Source of the DNA: Sodalis praecaptivus
GTDB taxonomy: Bacteria > Pseudomonadota > Gammaproteobacteria > Enterobacterales > Enterobacteriaceae
NCBI RefSeq assembly: GCF_000517425.1
Contig: NZ_CP006569.1
Location: forward strand, 1,116,001 to 1,180,000
Direction: 5' to 3'
DNA: 64,000 nucleotides
Shown one piece after another: positions 34,889 through 44,817 of this stretch. The position numbers were made by a program, and so were the translations under genes. Every line of letters begins with the position of its first letter. Within the stretch, counting starts at the first letter, position 1. The notes below the pieces were generated by a model. It had not been told where the DNA came from, did not search any database, and saw nothing but the letters and a program-made list of their open reading frames with translations.

Positions 34889-36103
34889 ATGTTTACCTCT
34901 AAATGGTTTCGCATTGGCGTTACGCTGATGATCGGGATTTTTGTCGCCTATCTGGATAGGTCCAATCTTTCAATTGCCTTGCCCGGCATTGAAAAAGACC
35001 TAGATATAAACGGTTCGGCGGTAAAAAGCCTTGCGCTCACGGGATTTTTGATTGGTTATGCATTTGCCAATTTCTTCGGCGGTATTTTGACAACTAAGCT
35101 CAATCCTAAAATCACCATCGTCAGTATGGTATTTTTATGGTCGGTGGTGCAGATTATGACGGCGTGGGTAACCTCGCCTACGGTGCTCATTATTTATCGC
35201 ATTATTCTGGGCGTAGCTGAAGGGATCTACTGGCCGCAGCAGTTCAGATTTGCCCGGGCGTGGTTTACTAAAGAAGAAATAACCCGCGGCACCAATCTGA
35301 TACAGTTTTACGGGCAATTTCTGGCGCTGTCGTTAGGCTTTCTGATCTTAACGCCGATATTTACCTATTTGAGCTGGCAATGGGTATTTTATATTACCGG
35401 CGGGCTCGGTGTTTTGATTGTGGTCCCCCTGTTTCTTATCTTTCTCAAAAATGCGCCGGATACGCCGCTTGAAAATAATGCCGCGGCCAGCGCCGATGAC
35501 GTGCCCGTCAAGGGGATGGTGTCATTTCGCGATTTAGGCGGCGCGCCTTTTCTGTTGTTGATCTTCAGTTATTTCGCCAACGGTATGCTGTTTTGGGGCG
35601 TGACCCTGTTTATTCCGATGGTGGTAAGTTCGCTGGGATTCAGCGGATTATGGCAGGGGCTGGCCAGTTCATTGCCTTATTTTCTGGCCATTCTTTTCGC
35701 CATTCCCATGTCTTATGTCAGCGACAAAACCCAACGGCGCGGGTTGATTGCCGCCGGCGGTTTGTCGGTGGCGGGGATTTTGCTGATTACGCTTCCCTTA
35801 ATTGCCAGCCCGGTCGTGAAAATGGCGGTCATCACGCTTTCCATCGCCTGGTTTACCAGCTGCTTTACTACCAATATCTGGTCCATTATTACTTCCAGCG
35901 TCAGAAAGGAAGCGGTGGGGGCCGCGTCCGGGATCATCAACGGTATCGGCGCGGGCGTCGGCGGAACAACGGCGGGCTTTGTCGTCGAGTTTCTCCACGG
36001 CAGCACCGGCTCCTATTTGCCGGGCTTCGTGGTCATCGGCATCGTCGCTATTGTCGGTGGGCTCAGCGTGTATACCTATTGTCGCATCAAAGGCGCGGGA
36101 TGA
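34889..36103 (+). CDS. MFS transporter, anion:cation symporter family (sugar acid carrier)
   Basis: Inner membrane carrier of about 404 residues with 12 predicted helices. The helix-1 sequence IGIFVAYLDRSNLSIALPGI is diagnostic of the ACS family (hexuronate, galactonate, glucarate and tartrate carriers). I chose the ATG at 34889 because GTGGGA lies 6 bp upstream; in-frame starts at 34877 (GTG) and 34883 (ATG) are alternatives. It is the third gene of the LacI regulator-dehydratase-carrier module and presumably imports the dehydratase substrate with H+. Confidence 0.9.
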   Translation: MFTSKWFRIGVTLMIGIFVAYLDRSNLSIALPGIEKDLDINGSAVKSLALTGFLIGYAFANFFGGILTTKLNPKITIVSMVFLWSVVQIMTAWVTSPTVLIIYRIILGVAEGIYWPQQFRFARAWFTKEEITRGTNLIQFYGQFLALSLGFLILTPIFTYLSWQWVFYITGGLGVLIVVPLFLIFLKNAPDTPLENNAAASADDVPVKGMVSFRDLGGAPFLLLIFSYFANGMLFWGVTLFIPMVVSSLGFSGLWQGLASSLPYFLAILFAIPMSYVSDKTQRRGLIAAGGLSVAGILLITLPLIASPVVKMAVITLSIAWFTSCFTTNIWSIITSSVRKEAVGAASGIINGIGAGVGGTTAGFVVEFLHGSTGSYLPGFVVIGIVAIVGGLSVYTYCRIKGAG

Positions 36104-36162
36104 GGTTTAACGCGTCGGTCAGTGCTTCATGCATCCAATGAGCGGCCGCGGGGCGTTCACCC

Positions 36163-37500
36163 CTACGGCTGTTCTGGCGCGCCATCACCCGCCGATGCGG
36201 TATCGTTACGCACCGGCGCGCTACCTTCCGATCCTCTAGGCGCTGCCCTTGACTGACAGAATTTGAACAGGCACATCGCGCCGGTGACGGCAACGATCAT
36301 CGGCGGCAGAAAATTCAGCGTCAGGTCGGTGAACTCGAATATCAACACTATCGCCGTGAGCGGCATCGTCATCGACGCGGCCAAAAATGCCCCGGCGCCA
36401 ATGACCGCAAAGGCTCCCGGCGCGGTGCCGGGCCACAAATGATTCCAGGCGCCTCCCAGCAAGCAGGCCAACAGCGCGCCGCAGGTCAAACCCGGCGTAA
36501 GCAGGCCGCCCTGGGCGCCGGCGCGTAAACTGCCCCATATGGCCGCGATCTTCAATACCAATAGCGTTGCCGCCGTCGCCATCAGTAGATGATTGCCAAA
36601 ACTCAATTGCGCGGGACCTTTGCCGTTGCCCAACAAAGCCGGGAACGTCGCCGCCAGCAAACCGATAACGGTAAAATTCAACAGGCATAGCACGGGCAAC
36701 AGGGCGTTGCGCGGCGCCCTGTCCCTGGCGCTACGGGTGAGGCGGCTAAAGCCGTAGGCGGCCAGCCCGAACAGCGGACCGGCCAGCAGCGACCAGACCA
36801 GAAGCGCAGGCGTCACCGCCAGGGCAGGCAGATGATATTGCGTTTCATTGCCAAGCCCCGCCCAGGCGACCATCGCCGCGATAGCGCAGCAGGCCAGCGC
36901 CGGGATCATCACCGTGAAGCTGAACGTTCCCATCAGCACTTCCAGTACAAATAGCGCGCCGCCCAGCGGGACGTTGTACACCGCCGCCAGCCCGGCGCCG
37001 GCGCCGCAGGCCATCAGGATGCGGGTGTCGGCGTCGCCCAGGCCCAAGATGCGCGCCAGCCGCCCGGCGCTCATGGCGCCCACTTCACGGGGCGCGACTT
37101 CGCGGCCCAAGGGTGAGCCCAGCGCAACGGTGGTAATTTGCAACAGCGCGTGGATAAGCGTTGCCGCCACCGGCATTGCCGGCTTTGCACTGGCAAGCGC
37201 GCGGGCAATGCTGACCAGCGGGCGCGCGTGGCGATAAAGCAGCCACCAGCCACCGCCCGCCACCAGACCGCAAAACATCAGCACGCCGGCGCGGCGCAGG
37301 GGAGAAGCGGCGGTGACGCCCTGTAAAAAGCTCTCTTGGCTGATGATGTGCGGCAAGCTATAGCCAAAAAAGAGATGCTGTATAGCATGAAGCAGCATCG
37401 CCAGCAGCATACCGCTAATGCCGGCGACAAGTCCGGTAAGGATGACCGCCAGAGCCAGAACGAAAAGAGAACGAGAAGGGGATTTTGTCATAATGCGCAT
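36163..37500 (-). CDS. ClC-family chloride channel/transporter-like protein
   Basis: Polytopic protein of 445 residues with ClC topology. The motif LGREVAPREVG occupies the place of the ClcA filter GREGPTVQIG: the gating Glu is kept but Gly-Pro is replaced by Val-Ala. Other ClC landmarks are GAGAGLAAVYNVPLGGALFVLE, AGAQGGLLTPGL and GAFLAASMTMPLTAIVLIFE. The GREVAP form marks a distinct subgroup, so anion selectivity need not be that of E. coli ClcA. No CBS domains follow; the C-tail is short, polar and probably disordered. Monocistronic, convergent with the sugar acid carrier. Confidence 0.88.
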   Translation of the reverse strand: MRIMTKSPSRSLFVLALAVILTGLVAGISGMLLAMLLHAIQHLFFGYSLPHIISQESFLQGVTAASPLRRAGVLMFCGLVAGGGWWLLYRHARPLVSIARALASAKPAMPVAATLIHALLQITTVALGSPLGREVAPREVGAMSAGRLARILGLGDADTRILMACGAGAGLAAVYNVPLGGALFVLEVLMGTFSFTVMIPALACCAIAAMVAWAGLGNETQYHLPALAVTPALLVWSLLAGPLFGLAAYGFSRLTRSARDRAPRNALLPVLCLLNFTVIGLLAATFPALLGNGKGPAQLSFGNHLLMATAATLLVLKIAAIWGSLRAGAQGGLLTPGLTCGALLACLLGGAWNHLWPGTAPGAFAVIGAGAFLAASMTMPLTAIVLIFEFTDLTLNFLPPMIVAVTGAMCLFKFCQSRAAPRGSEGSAPVRNDTASAGDGAPEQP

Positions 37501-37846
37501 CTACTGCTGCAGGTTTAAGTTACGGCGAAGCCAGGACGGCGCGGTTGCTTAGAGATGAATCGTTAAAGTTAAATTATCACGAAACGACGGCGGCCACTCG
37601 CGCTAAACGGGCGTTGGAGGAGGGTGAGCGCGTTTTTCCGCCGTTGATTTATGGATGGTTTAACTTTTTTCTGTCACCTGCCGGCGTCACCGCAGGGTGG
37701 CGGTGTCGCGCGACCAAGGCTTAATGGCAGGGGCTCGTCACGGTTAGGCCGTACAGGCAAACGCGATTAACCGGCACCAGCGCTTTGCGAATAAAGCTCT
37801 ATATGATAATAATTATCACTTCCAATAATTTGCGCAGGGAATACAT
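37501..37846. other. Divergent spacer between the ClC gene and the iron-binding protein
   Basis: A 346-bp region with promoter-like AT-rich stretches near 37560-37590 and 37650-37680 and the Fur-type box at 37804-37818. No gene is seen. Confidence 0.5.
37804..37818. promoter_or_regulatory. Fur box
   Basis: TGATAATAATTATCA is a near-perfect dyad matching the GATAAT/ATTATC Fur pattern, located about 30 bp before the binding-protein gene. Iron-starvation induction is expected. Confidence 0.8.
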
Positions 37847-38953
37847 GTGTTGAAAATCAAGATGATGATGACGGTTGGCGCGCTGTGCGCCTCGGCCGGC
37901 TGCCTGGCGAGCACTTATCCGCTGACGGTCACCGATATGGACGGCCAAACGCTTACGCTGGCGAAAGAGCCGCAACATGTCATATTGCAGGACGGCCGCG
38001 ATATCCTCTCTCTGGCGCTGCTGGATCGGGAAAATCCCTTCCGCCGCGTGGTGGCGTGGAATAATTTGCCCAAGAAACAGGATGTCCAGACCTGGGAACT
38101 GTTGAAAAAAACCTGGCCGGCCGCCGGCGATATTATCGACATGGGATTTAACGATCAGGGACAGGTGAATCTGGAGAGCGTTATTGCCCAGAAACCCGAC
38201 CTGATGATAGCGCAATTGCGCGCGAAACCGGCCCTTGAGCAGACCGGCGTTATCAGTAACTTACAACGGCTCGGTATCCCGGTGATGTTTATCGATTATG
38301 AACTGCATCCAGCAAAGAATACCGCCGCCAGCATTACGTTATTGGGCAAGGCGTTGAATCAGGAGGCGCGCGCCGGCGAATACACCGCCTTTTATCAGCA
38401 ACGCTTCGCCAGCATGCAGCAAACCATCAACAGCATTAAAATCAAACCCACGGTATTCATCGAGCCTATTGCCGGCAATAGCGACAACTGCTGTTTTACT
38501 CATGGCCATAATGGCTGGGGCGGACTGGTGGAATCGGTCGGCGCTAAAAATATAGGTTCCACGCTGTTACCGGGCGCGTCCGGGTTTGTTTCGCTGGAAA
38601 AAATCATTGCCATGAAGCCGGACGCCTATATCATGACCGGGTCCAAACGGCCGAATAATAATATCTTGCCGTTCGGGTACGGCGTCAGCCATGAGCAGGT
38701 TGGTGCGGTCTTCAATACGCTTATTCACCGCACCGGATTGAATGCAATCGCGCCGGTCAAGACGGGGGCGGTATACGGGGTCTATCATCACTTTTATAAC
38801 CATCCATATAATATCATTGGTATGGAAATTCTGGCCAAAGATCTTTATCCACAGGCGTTCACCCGCCTGGATCCCACGGCAGATTATCATCACATTATTA
38901 CCACCTATACCCACATCCCTGACGCGCCGATTACGCTGAGCTATCAGCCGTAA
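37847..38953 (+). CDS. Periplasmic iron-siderophore type ABC binding protein
   Basis: Secreted binding protein of 368 residues. A signal peptide (about residues 1-22, MMMTVGALCASAGCLAS) is followed by a FepB/BtuF-like class III fold: YPLTVTDMDGQ, HVILQDGRDILSLALL, IAQKPDLMIAQ and the second-lobe MKPDAYIMTG. The start is GTG at 37847 with CAGGGA 6 bp upstream. A Fur box in the promoter supports a role in iron (ferric siderophore or haem) uptake. No permease or ATPase genes are adjacent, so it must work with transporters encoded elsewhere; some family members (substrate-binding, periplasmic) are such orphans. Confidence 0.85.
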   Translation: MLKIKMMMTVGALCASAGCLASTYPLTVTDMDGQTLTLAKEPQHVILQDGRDILSLALLDRENPFRRVVAWNNLPKKQDVQTWELLKKTWPAAGDIIDMGFNDQGQVNLESVIAQKPDLMIAQLRAKPALEQTGVISNLQRLGIPVMFIDYELHPAKNTAASITLLGKALNQEARAGEYTAFYQQRFASMQQTINSIKIKPTVFIEPIAGNSDNCCFTHGHNGWGGLVESVGAKNIGSTLLPGASGFVSLEKIIAMKPDAYIMTGSKRPNNNILPFGYGVSHEQVGAVFNTLIHRTGLNAIAPVKTGAVYGVYHHFYNHPYNIIGMEILAKDLYPQAFTRLDPTADYHHIITTYTHIPDAPITLSYQP

Positions 38954-39612
38954 CTTCACGGTAGCGCTCTGTCCTGGCCGGCGACCGAAACGGGCGCTGG
39001 CCCGGACGGTGAACAGCGTTGCAAAACCGTGCCGCCTTCGCACGGCGCCGGGCGGTTAGGAAAGGCAGCGCCATAGGGGCTGGCGGTAAAGAGGGATACC
39101 GCCGGCTTTCAAGCCAGGCCGGGCAACACGCTCGTTATCACGCCTGCGGCCCACGCTCATCTACGGCTGCGGGCGACGCTGCCCATTGCCTATGGCCGAC
39201 ATTCCCGACACCTAAGGTTTATGCTCCCCTTACGCCTGTTGCCGACGGCCCCTTTGCCAGGGTTCAAGTTTCCCAATGCCGAGATCCGTTTGCGCGTGCC
39301 GAAGGCGCTTGCCTGTGAAAAAAAGAAATGGGTGACATTCGCGGAAAAAGTCACGCGCTATACTTTTTTTACCGGCGCAACCACCGCGAAAAAATGTTAA
39401 TGACGGATAATACGCCAAGCTTATTGATTTCATTAGGGAGTATTTGAATTATTTCCCTATGCAAAGTTGAAAAAAAACCGGCGCAGGGCGAGGGTAAACG
39501 ATTTCGTTTATTACGCTGACTTATCCTATCTCAGCGTAGACTAATTGAAGTCGATACAGCGATGAGAAAAATGTTACATGGGGTGATGACAGAATACCCG
39601 CATATGAGTGGG

Positions 39613-39629
39613 TAAACACAACTTAAACG
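39613..39629 (-). promoter_or_regulatory. Candidate PhoP box upstream of arnB
   Basis: On the minus strand, CGTTTA-N5-TGTTTA matches the PhoP consensus (T/G)GTTTA-N5-(T/G)GTTTA at 11 of 12 positions. It lies about 190 bp before arnB. Its reverse orientation and binding are unproven. Confidence 0.5.
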
Positions 39630-39661
39630 AACATTTAAAAATAGCCCTATTCATTGCGGCT

Positions 39662-39678
39662 CCTAATTTTCATTTAAG
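39662..39678 (+). promoter_or_regulatory. Candidate PmrA (BasR) box of the arn operon
   Basis: CCTAAT-TTTCA-TTTAAG matches the PmrA pattern YTTAAK-N5-YTTAAK at 11 of 12 positions. A possible -10, TAAGAT, begins 10 bp downstream (39689), so the box would overlap the -35 region as in other PmrA-activated promoters. Confidence 0.6.
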
Positions 39679-39819
39679 GAAATTCAGTTAAGATCCCTCC
39701 GGTTTGTAGCGCGGTCATTCATTACAGAACTTTACCGTTCAGCGGCAATACCGTTCACGCCAATCATGTCGCTTGCTGCCGCTCAATCGTGACTCGCCAT
39801 TTTTAAGGGAAACCGAATA

Positions 39820-40959
39820 ATGTCTGAATTTTTGCCGTTCTCCCGGCCTGCGCTGGGCGAGGCCGAGCTCGCCGCCGTCGGTGAGGTATTGCGGTCGGGC
39901 TGGATCACCACAGGGCCGAAATGCGCAGAGCTGGAACAGGCGTTCTGTCAATTGACCGGTAATCGCCATGCCATCGCCGTGAGCTCGGCGACCGGCGGTA
40001 TGCACGTCACGCTCATGGCATTGGGGCTGCGGCCGGGCGATGAGGTGATTACGCCTTCGCAGACGTGGGTTTCCACCCTGAATATGATCTGCCTGCTCGG
40101 CGCTGAACCGGTTATGGTCGATGTCGACCGCGACACGCTGATGGTGACGCCGGCGCTCATCGAAGCGGCGATCACCCCGCGCACCCGCGCCATTGTGCCC
40201 GTTCATTACGCCGGCGCGCCGGCGGATATCGACGCTATTCGCGCGCTGGGCGCACGCTACGGCATCCCGGTAATTGAGGATGCGGCGCATGCGGCGGGTA
40301 CCGGCTACAAAGGCCGCCACGTGGGCGCCGCCGGCACCGCCATCTTCTCGTTCCACGCCATCAAGAATATGACCTGCGCCGAGGGCGGTATGGTGGTCAC
40401 GGACGACGATGCGCTAGCGCAACGCATCCGCAGTCTGAAGTTTCACGGTCTGGCGGTGGATGCGTTCGATCGCAATATGCAGGGCCGGGCTCCGCAGGCG
40501 GAAGTGATGGCGCCGGGTTACAAATACAACCTGGCCGATATCAATGCCGCCATGGCGCTGGTGCAGCTCGATAAACTGCCGCAGCATAACGCGCGCCGTG
40601 CGGCCCTGGCGCAGCGCTATTTGCGCGGGCTGGCCGATACGCCGTTTTCTCCGCTGGCGCTGCCCGTCTGGGAACACCACCACGCCTGGCATCTGTTTAT
40701 CATCCGCGTCGACGAACGGCGGTGCGGCATTGATCGCGACGGTCTGATGCAGGCGCTGAAAGAACGCGGCATCGGCACCGGCCTGCATTTCCGCGCCGCC
40801 CATACGCAGCGTTATTACCGCGAGCGTTTTCCCGATTTGGTCCTGCCGGACACCGAGTGGAACTCCGCGCGCATGTGTTCGCTGCCGCTTTTTCCCTCCA
40901 TGAATGATGACGATGTCGAGCGCGTGATTGCCGCGCTGCGCGCCATTGCGAAGGTTTGA
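39820..40959 (+). CDS. arnB: UDP-4-amino-4-deoxy-L-arabinose aminotransferase
   Basis: PLP-dependent aminotransferase of 379 residues, cytoplasmic. It transfers an amino group from glutamate to UDP-4-keto-pentose, giving UDP-L-Ara4N. The N-terminus [16 protein letters not shown], the segment [12 protein letters not shown], the PLP-contacting EDAAHAAGT and the Schiff-base Lys in [15 protein letters not shown] identify it. First gene of a seven-gene arn operon; AAGGGA precedes the ATG. arnC begins 1 bp after its stop. Confidence 0.97.
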   Translation: MSEFLPFSRPALGEAELAAVGEVLRSGWITTGPKCAELEQAFCQLTGNRHAIAVSSATGGMHVTLMALGLRPGDEVITPSQTWVSTLNMICLLGAEPVMVDVDRDTLMVTPALIEAAITPRTRAIVPVHYAGAPADIDAIRALGARYGIPVIEDAAHAAGTGYKGRHVGAAGTAIFSFHAIKNMTCAEGGMVVTDDDALAQRIRSLKFHGLAVDAFDRNMQGRAPQAEVMAPGYKYNLADINAAMALVQLDKLPQHNARRAALAQRYLRGLADTPFSPLALPVWEHHHAWHLFIIRVDERRCGIDRDGLMQALKERGIGTGLHFRAAHTQRYYRERFPDLVLPDTEWNSARMCSLPLFPSMNDDDVERVIAALRAIAKV

Positions 40960-40960
40960 T

Positions 40961-41941
40961 ATGACAATACCCATGAAAATAGACAAAGTTTCGATCGTAA
41001 TCCCGGTCTATAACGAGCAAGAAAGCCTGCCTGAACTGATGCGTCGCACGGTGGCGGCCTGCGAGCAGCTCGACGCCGCCTATGAAATTCTGCTGGTGGA
41101 TGACGGCAGCAGCGACGACTCCGCCGCCGTATTGACCGCCGCGGCCGAAGCGCCGGGCAGCCATATCGTCGCGGTATTGCTCAACCGCAATTACGGTCAG
41201 CACTCCGCCATCATGGCCGGGTTCAGCCACGTGAGCGGCGATTTGATAGTGACCCTCGATGCGGATTTACAGAACCCGCCGGAAGAGATCCCGCGGCTGG
41301 TCGAAGTTGCGGCCCAAGGCTACGACGTAGTAGGCACCGTGCGCCAGAATCGGCAGGACAGCTGGTTCCGCAAGCGCGCCTCGCGCATGATCAACGCCTT
41401 AATTCAGCGCACGACCGGCAAAGCGATGGGCGATTACGGCTGCATGCTGCGCGCCTATCGCCGCCATATTATCGACGCCATGCTGCACTGCCACGAGCGC
41501 AGTACCTTCATTCCGATTTTAGCCAATACCTTCGCCCGCAAAACCATCGAAATACCGGTGATGCATTCGGAACGAGAATTCGGCGATTCCAAATACAGTC
41601 TGATGAAGCTTGTCAATTTGATGTATGACCTCATCACCTGCCTGACGACCACGCCGCTGCGCATGCTGAGCGTTATCGGCAGCATTATCGCCCTGCTGGG
41701 GTTCGCATTTTCCCTGCTGCTCATCACGCTACGCCTGTTTCTCGGCGCCCATTGGGCGGCCGAAGGCGTTTTTATGCTGTTCGCGGTGCTGTTCATTTTT
41801 ATCGGCGCGCAATTTATCGGCATGGGGCTATTGGGGGAATACATCGGCCGTATCTATAACGATGTGCGCGCCCGTCCCCGTTATTTTGTCCAGCGTGTGG
41901 TCAGTCAAAATCCACTCTCGTCTCAACAGGAAACACAATGA
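40961..41941 (+). CDS. arnC: Undecaprenyl-phosphate 4-deoxy-4-formamido-L-arabinose transferase
   Basis: GT2-family membrane glycosyltransferase of 326 residues that moves L-Ara4-formyl-N onto undecaprenyl phosphate on the cytoplasmic face. It shows the nucleotide-sugar site ([28 protein letters not shown]), the metal-binding [11 protein letters not shown], and two C-terminal transmembrane helices (about 235-290). The start [10 protein letters not shown] at 40961 follows the arnB stop almost directly; the open frame extends into arnB. The stop overlaps arnA as ATGA. Confidence 0.97.
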   Translation: MTIPMKIDKVSIVIPVYNEQESLPELMRRTVAACEQLDAAYEILLVDDGSSDDSAAVLTAAAEAPGSHIVAVLLNRNYGQHSAIMAGFSHVSGDLIVTLDADLQNPPEEIPRLVEVAAQGYDVVGTVRQNRQDSWFRKRASRMINALIQRTTGKAMGDYGCMLRAYRRHIIDAMLHCHERSTFIPILANTFARKTIEIPVMHSEREFGDSKYSLMKLVNLMYDLITCLTTTPLRMLSVIGSIIALLGFAFSLLLITLRLFLGAHWAAEGVFMLFAVLFIFIGAQFIGMGLLGEYIGRIYNDVRARPRYFVQRVVSQNPLSSQQETQ

Positions 41942-43920
41942 AAGCTGTCATTTTTGCTTATCATGATATGGGCTGCGTAGGCGTCACCGCCCTGATTAAA
42001 GCAGGCTTTACTATCGAGGCCATCATCACCCATCCTGATGCCCCTACGGAAAAACCCTTTTTTGGTTCGGTGGCGCGCATCGCCGCGGAACACGGTATTC
42101 CGGTGTTTGCGCCGGATGATGTTAACCATCCGCTGTGGGTAGCGCGAATCACAGCAATGGCGCCGGACGTGATATTTTCCTTTTATTATCGCCAGCTGCT
42201 GTGCCAGGAGATTCTGAGCCTGCCGACGGTGGGCGCATTCAATCTGCACGGTTCGCTGCTGCCGCGCTATCGCGGCCGCTCGCCCCTGAACTGGGTGCTG
42301 GTCAACGGCGAAGAGGAAACCGGCGTGACCCTGCATCGCATGACGGCGCGGGCCGATGCCGGCAACATCCTGGCGCAGCGCGGCGTGGCGATTACGCCGC
42401 AGGACGATGCGCCGTCGCTGCACCGCAAGCTGTGCGAGGCGGCGGCGGCTGTGCTGGAGAGCATTTTGCCGGCCATCCGTGAACAACGATTTAGCGAAAC
42501 GCCCCAGGACGAAAGCGCCGCCAGCTATGTGGGCCGCCGTACGCCGGAAGATGGCCGCCTGGACTGGTGTCAGCCCGCCGCGACCCTCGCCAATCTGGTG
42601 CGCGCCGTGACCGATCCCTGGCCGGGCGCCTTCAGCTATGCCGGCGGAGAAAAATTTATTGTCTGGAAGGCGCAAGTGCGTCCGAACAGCGACGCCGCAC
42701 AGCCCGGCACCGTTTTGTCCGTTGATCCGCTGGTTATCGCCTGCGGCAGCGATGCGCTGGAGATTCAAACCGGCCAGAGCCAGCAAGGGGTATATATGCA
42801 GGGCGGCCAGTTGGCCCAGGCGTTGGGGCTGGTCAATGGCGCGCTGCTGAATCCGCGCCCGCTGGTCAGCCATAAGCGCCGTACCCGCGTGCTTATCCTG
42901 GGGGTGAACGGCTTCATCGGTAACCATTTGACCGAACGTCTGCTGCGCGACGGCAATTATGAAATCTACGGTTTGGATATCGGCACCGATGCGATAAGCC
43001 GTTTTATGGTGAACCCGCTGTTTCATTTCGTCGAGGGCGATATCAGCATTCATTCGGAGTGGATCGAATATCACATCAAAAAATGCGATGTCGTTTTGCC
43101 GCTGGTGGCGATCGCCACGCCTATTGAATATACGCGCAATCCGCTGCGGGTGTTTGAACTCGACTTCGAGGAAAACCTGAAAATTATTCGTCATTGCGTC
43201 AAATACCAAAAACGCATCATTTTCCCGTCGACGTCTGAAGTCTACGGTATGTGTACCGACCCGGTGTTCGACGAAGACGATTCCAGCTTGATTGTCGGGC
43301 CTATCAATAAGCAGCGCTGGATTTATTCGGTGTCGAAACAGCTGCTGGACCGCGTCCTGTGGGCATACGGTGAAAAAGAGGGGCTGCGTTTCACGCTATT
43401 TCGTCCCTTTAACTGGATGGGACCGCGGCTGGATAATCTGAATGCGGCGCGTATCGGCAGCTCGCGCGCCATTACTCAGCTGATCCTGAATCTGGTGGAG
43501 GGATCGCCGATCAAATTAGTGGACGGCGGCGCGCAGAAACGCTGCTTTACCGATATCAGCGACGGTATCGAGGCGCTGTTCCGCATCATTGAGAACAAGG
43601 ACCAGAATTGCGACGGCCAGATAATTAATATCGGCAACCCGGACAACGAAGCCAGCATCCGGCAGTTGGCGGAGTTGCTGCTGGCAAGTTTCGAGCGCCA
43701 TCCGCTGCGCCAGCATTTCCCGCCGTTCGCCGGTTTCCGCGATGTGGAGAGCAGCAGCTATTACGGCAAAGGCTATCAGGATGTCGAGCACCGCAAGCCG
43801 AGCATTCGTAACGCCAAGCGCCTCCTGGACTGGGCGCCTACGGTGCCCATGGCGCAGACCATCGACGAAACGCTGGACTTTTTCCTGCAAACCGTCGATT
43901 TGCCGGACGCGCCGCAATGA
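41938..43920 (+). CDS. arnA: Bifunctional UDP-Ara4N formyltransferase / UDP-glucuronate oxidative decarboxylase
   Basis: Two-domain enzyme of 660 residues, full length. Residues 1-300 form the 10-formyltetrahydrofolate-dependent formyltransferase ([16 protein letters not shown] includes the Asn/His catalytic pair). Residues from about 315 form the SDR decarboxylase ([15 protein letters not shown] for NAD+, FPSTSEVYG and YSVSKQ with the catalytic Tyr/Lys). It starts the pathway from UDP-glucuronate and later formylates UDP-L-Ara4N. Overlaps arnC and arnD by 4 bp each. Confidence 0.97.
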   Translation: MKAVIFAYHDMGCVGVTALIKAGFTIEAIITHPDAPTEKPFFGSVARIAAEHGIPVFAPDDVNHPLWVARITAMAPDVIFSFYYRQLLCQEILSLPTVGAFNLHGSLLPRYRGRSPLNWVLVNGEEETGVTLHRMTARADAGNILAQRGVAITPQDDAPSLHRKLCEAAAAVLESILPAIREQRFSETPQDESAASYVGRRTPEDGRLDWCQPAATLANLVRAVTDPWPGAFSYAGGEKFIVWKAQVRPNSDAAQPGTVLSVDPLVIACGSDALEIQTGQSQQGVYMQGGQLAQALGLVNGALLNPRPLVSHKRRTRVLILGVNGFIGNHLTERLLRDGNYEIYGLDIGTDAISRFMVNPLFHFVEGDISIHSEWIEYHIKKCDVVLPLVAIATPIEYTRNPLRVFELDFEENLKIIRHCVKYQKRIIFPSTSEVYGMCTDPVFDEDDSSLIVGPINKQRWIYSVSKQLLDRVLWAYGEKEGLRFTLFRPFNWMGPRLDNLNAARIGSSRAITQLILNLVEGSPIKLVDGGAQKRCFTDISDGIEALFRIIENKDQNCDGQIINIGNPDNEASIRQLAELLLASFERHPLRQHFPPFAGFRDVESSSYYGKGYQDVEHRKPSIRNAKRLLDWAPTVPMAQTIDETLDFFLQTVDLPDAPQ

Positions 43921-44810
43921 AAAACGTCGGCCTGCGTATTGATGTCGATACCTGGCGCGGCACCCGCGACGGCGTGCCGCGCCTGTTGGAGATGCTAGCG
44001 GCGCAGCAGATCCAGGCGACGTTCTTTTTTAGCGTGGGGCCGGATAATATGGGGCGCCATTTGTGGCGTCTGGCAAAACCGCAATTTTTGCTGAAGATGC
44101 TGCGCTCGCGCGCCGTTTCGCTCTACGGCTGGGATATTCTGCTGGCCGGCACCGCCTGGCCCGGCAGGAACATCGGCCAGGGGCTGGCCGCGCCGATCCG
44201 CGCCGCCGCGGCCGACCATGAAGTCGGGCTGCACGCCTGGGATCATTTTGCCTGGCAGACCTGGGCCGGGGTGTGGAGCGAAGGTCAGTTGACCGAGCAG
44301 ATTCGCCTGGCGCGGGATGCATTGACCGCGATTATCGACCGGCCGGTAACCTGTTCGGCGGTAGCGGGCTGGCGCGCGGACGATCGCGTGGTGCAGGCTA
44401 AACAGCCCTTTGGCTTTCGTTACAATAGCGATTGTCGCGGCACGGGCCCCTTTCGGCCGCTGCTGCCGAACGGCGCTTTCGGCGCGGTACAAATACCGGT
44501 GACGCAGCCCACGTTTGACGAGGCCGTCGGTCGGAGCACCACCCGCGCAGGCTACAACCGCTTCATTCTCGATAGCATCAAAGCGGACGGCGGGACGCCG
44601 GTTTACACTATTCATGCCGAAGCGGAGGGCATTGCGCTCAGCGGCATGTTTCGGGAATTATTGTCGATGGCGGCGGCGGAAGGGATCCGCTTTTGTCCAT
44701 TGCAGGAGCTCATCCCTCCGGACGTCGCCGCCCTGCCGGTCGGTCGGGTGGTGCGCGGCGTTCTGCCGGGACGGGAGGGCTGGGTCGGATGTCAGCGCTT
44801 GTTAAAGTGA
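43917..44810 (+). CDS. arnD: 4-deoxy-4-formamido-L-arabinose-phosphoundecaprenol deformylase
   Basis: NodB-type polysaccharide deacetylase-fold enzyme of 297 residues that removes the formyl group from undecaprenyl-phosphate-L-Ara4FN, making the transfer pathway irreversible. Metal-binding Asp residues in [15 protein letters not shown] and the His pair in [10 protein letters not shown] are present. ATGA overlap with arnA; arnT follows after 7 bp. Confidence 0.96.
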   Translation: MKNVGLRIDVDTWRGTRDGVPRLLEMLAAQQIQATFFFSVGPDNMGRHLWRLAKPQFLLKMLRSRAVSLYGWDILLAGTAWPGRNIGQGLAAPIRAAAADHEVGLHAWDHFAWQTWAGVWSEGQLTEQIRLARDALTAIIDRPVTCSAVAGWRADDRVVQAKQPFGFRYNSDCRGTGPFRPLLPNGAFGAVQIPVTQPTFDEAVGRSTTRAGYNRFILDSIKADGGTPVYTIHAEAEGIALSGMFRELLSMAAAEGIRFCPLQELIPPDVAALPVGRVVRGVLPGREGWVGCQRLLK

Positions 44811-44817
44811 GTCGAGA

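Larger units (their letters stand above)
38954..39819. other. Long spacer and leader upstream of the arn operon
   Basis: An 866-bp region without a convincing gene. The first 250 bp are GC-rich, arginine-rich in every frame and possibly decayed. From about 39400 it is AT-rich and contains a reverse PhoP-like box (39613-39629), a PmrA-like box (39662-39678) and a candidate -10 TAAGAT (39689-39694). A dyad CCCGCATATGAGTGGG lies near 39597-39612. Confidence 0.5.

Noticed and set aside
41923-43209. Large 428-residue minus-strand frame opposite arnA
   Set aside because: arnA is unmistakable on the plus strand; the antisense frame is a GC-bias artefact.
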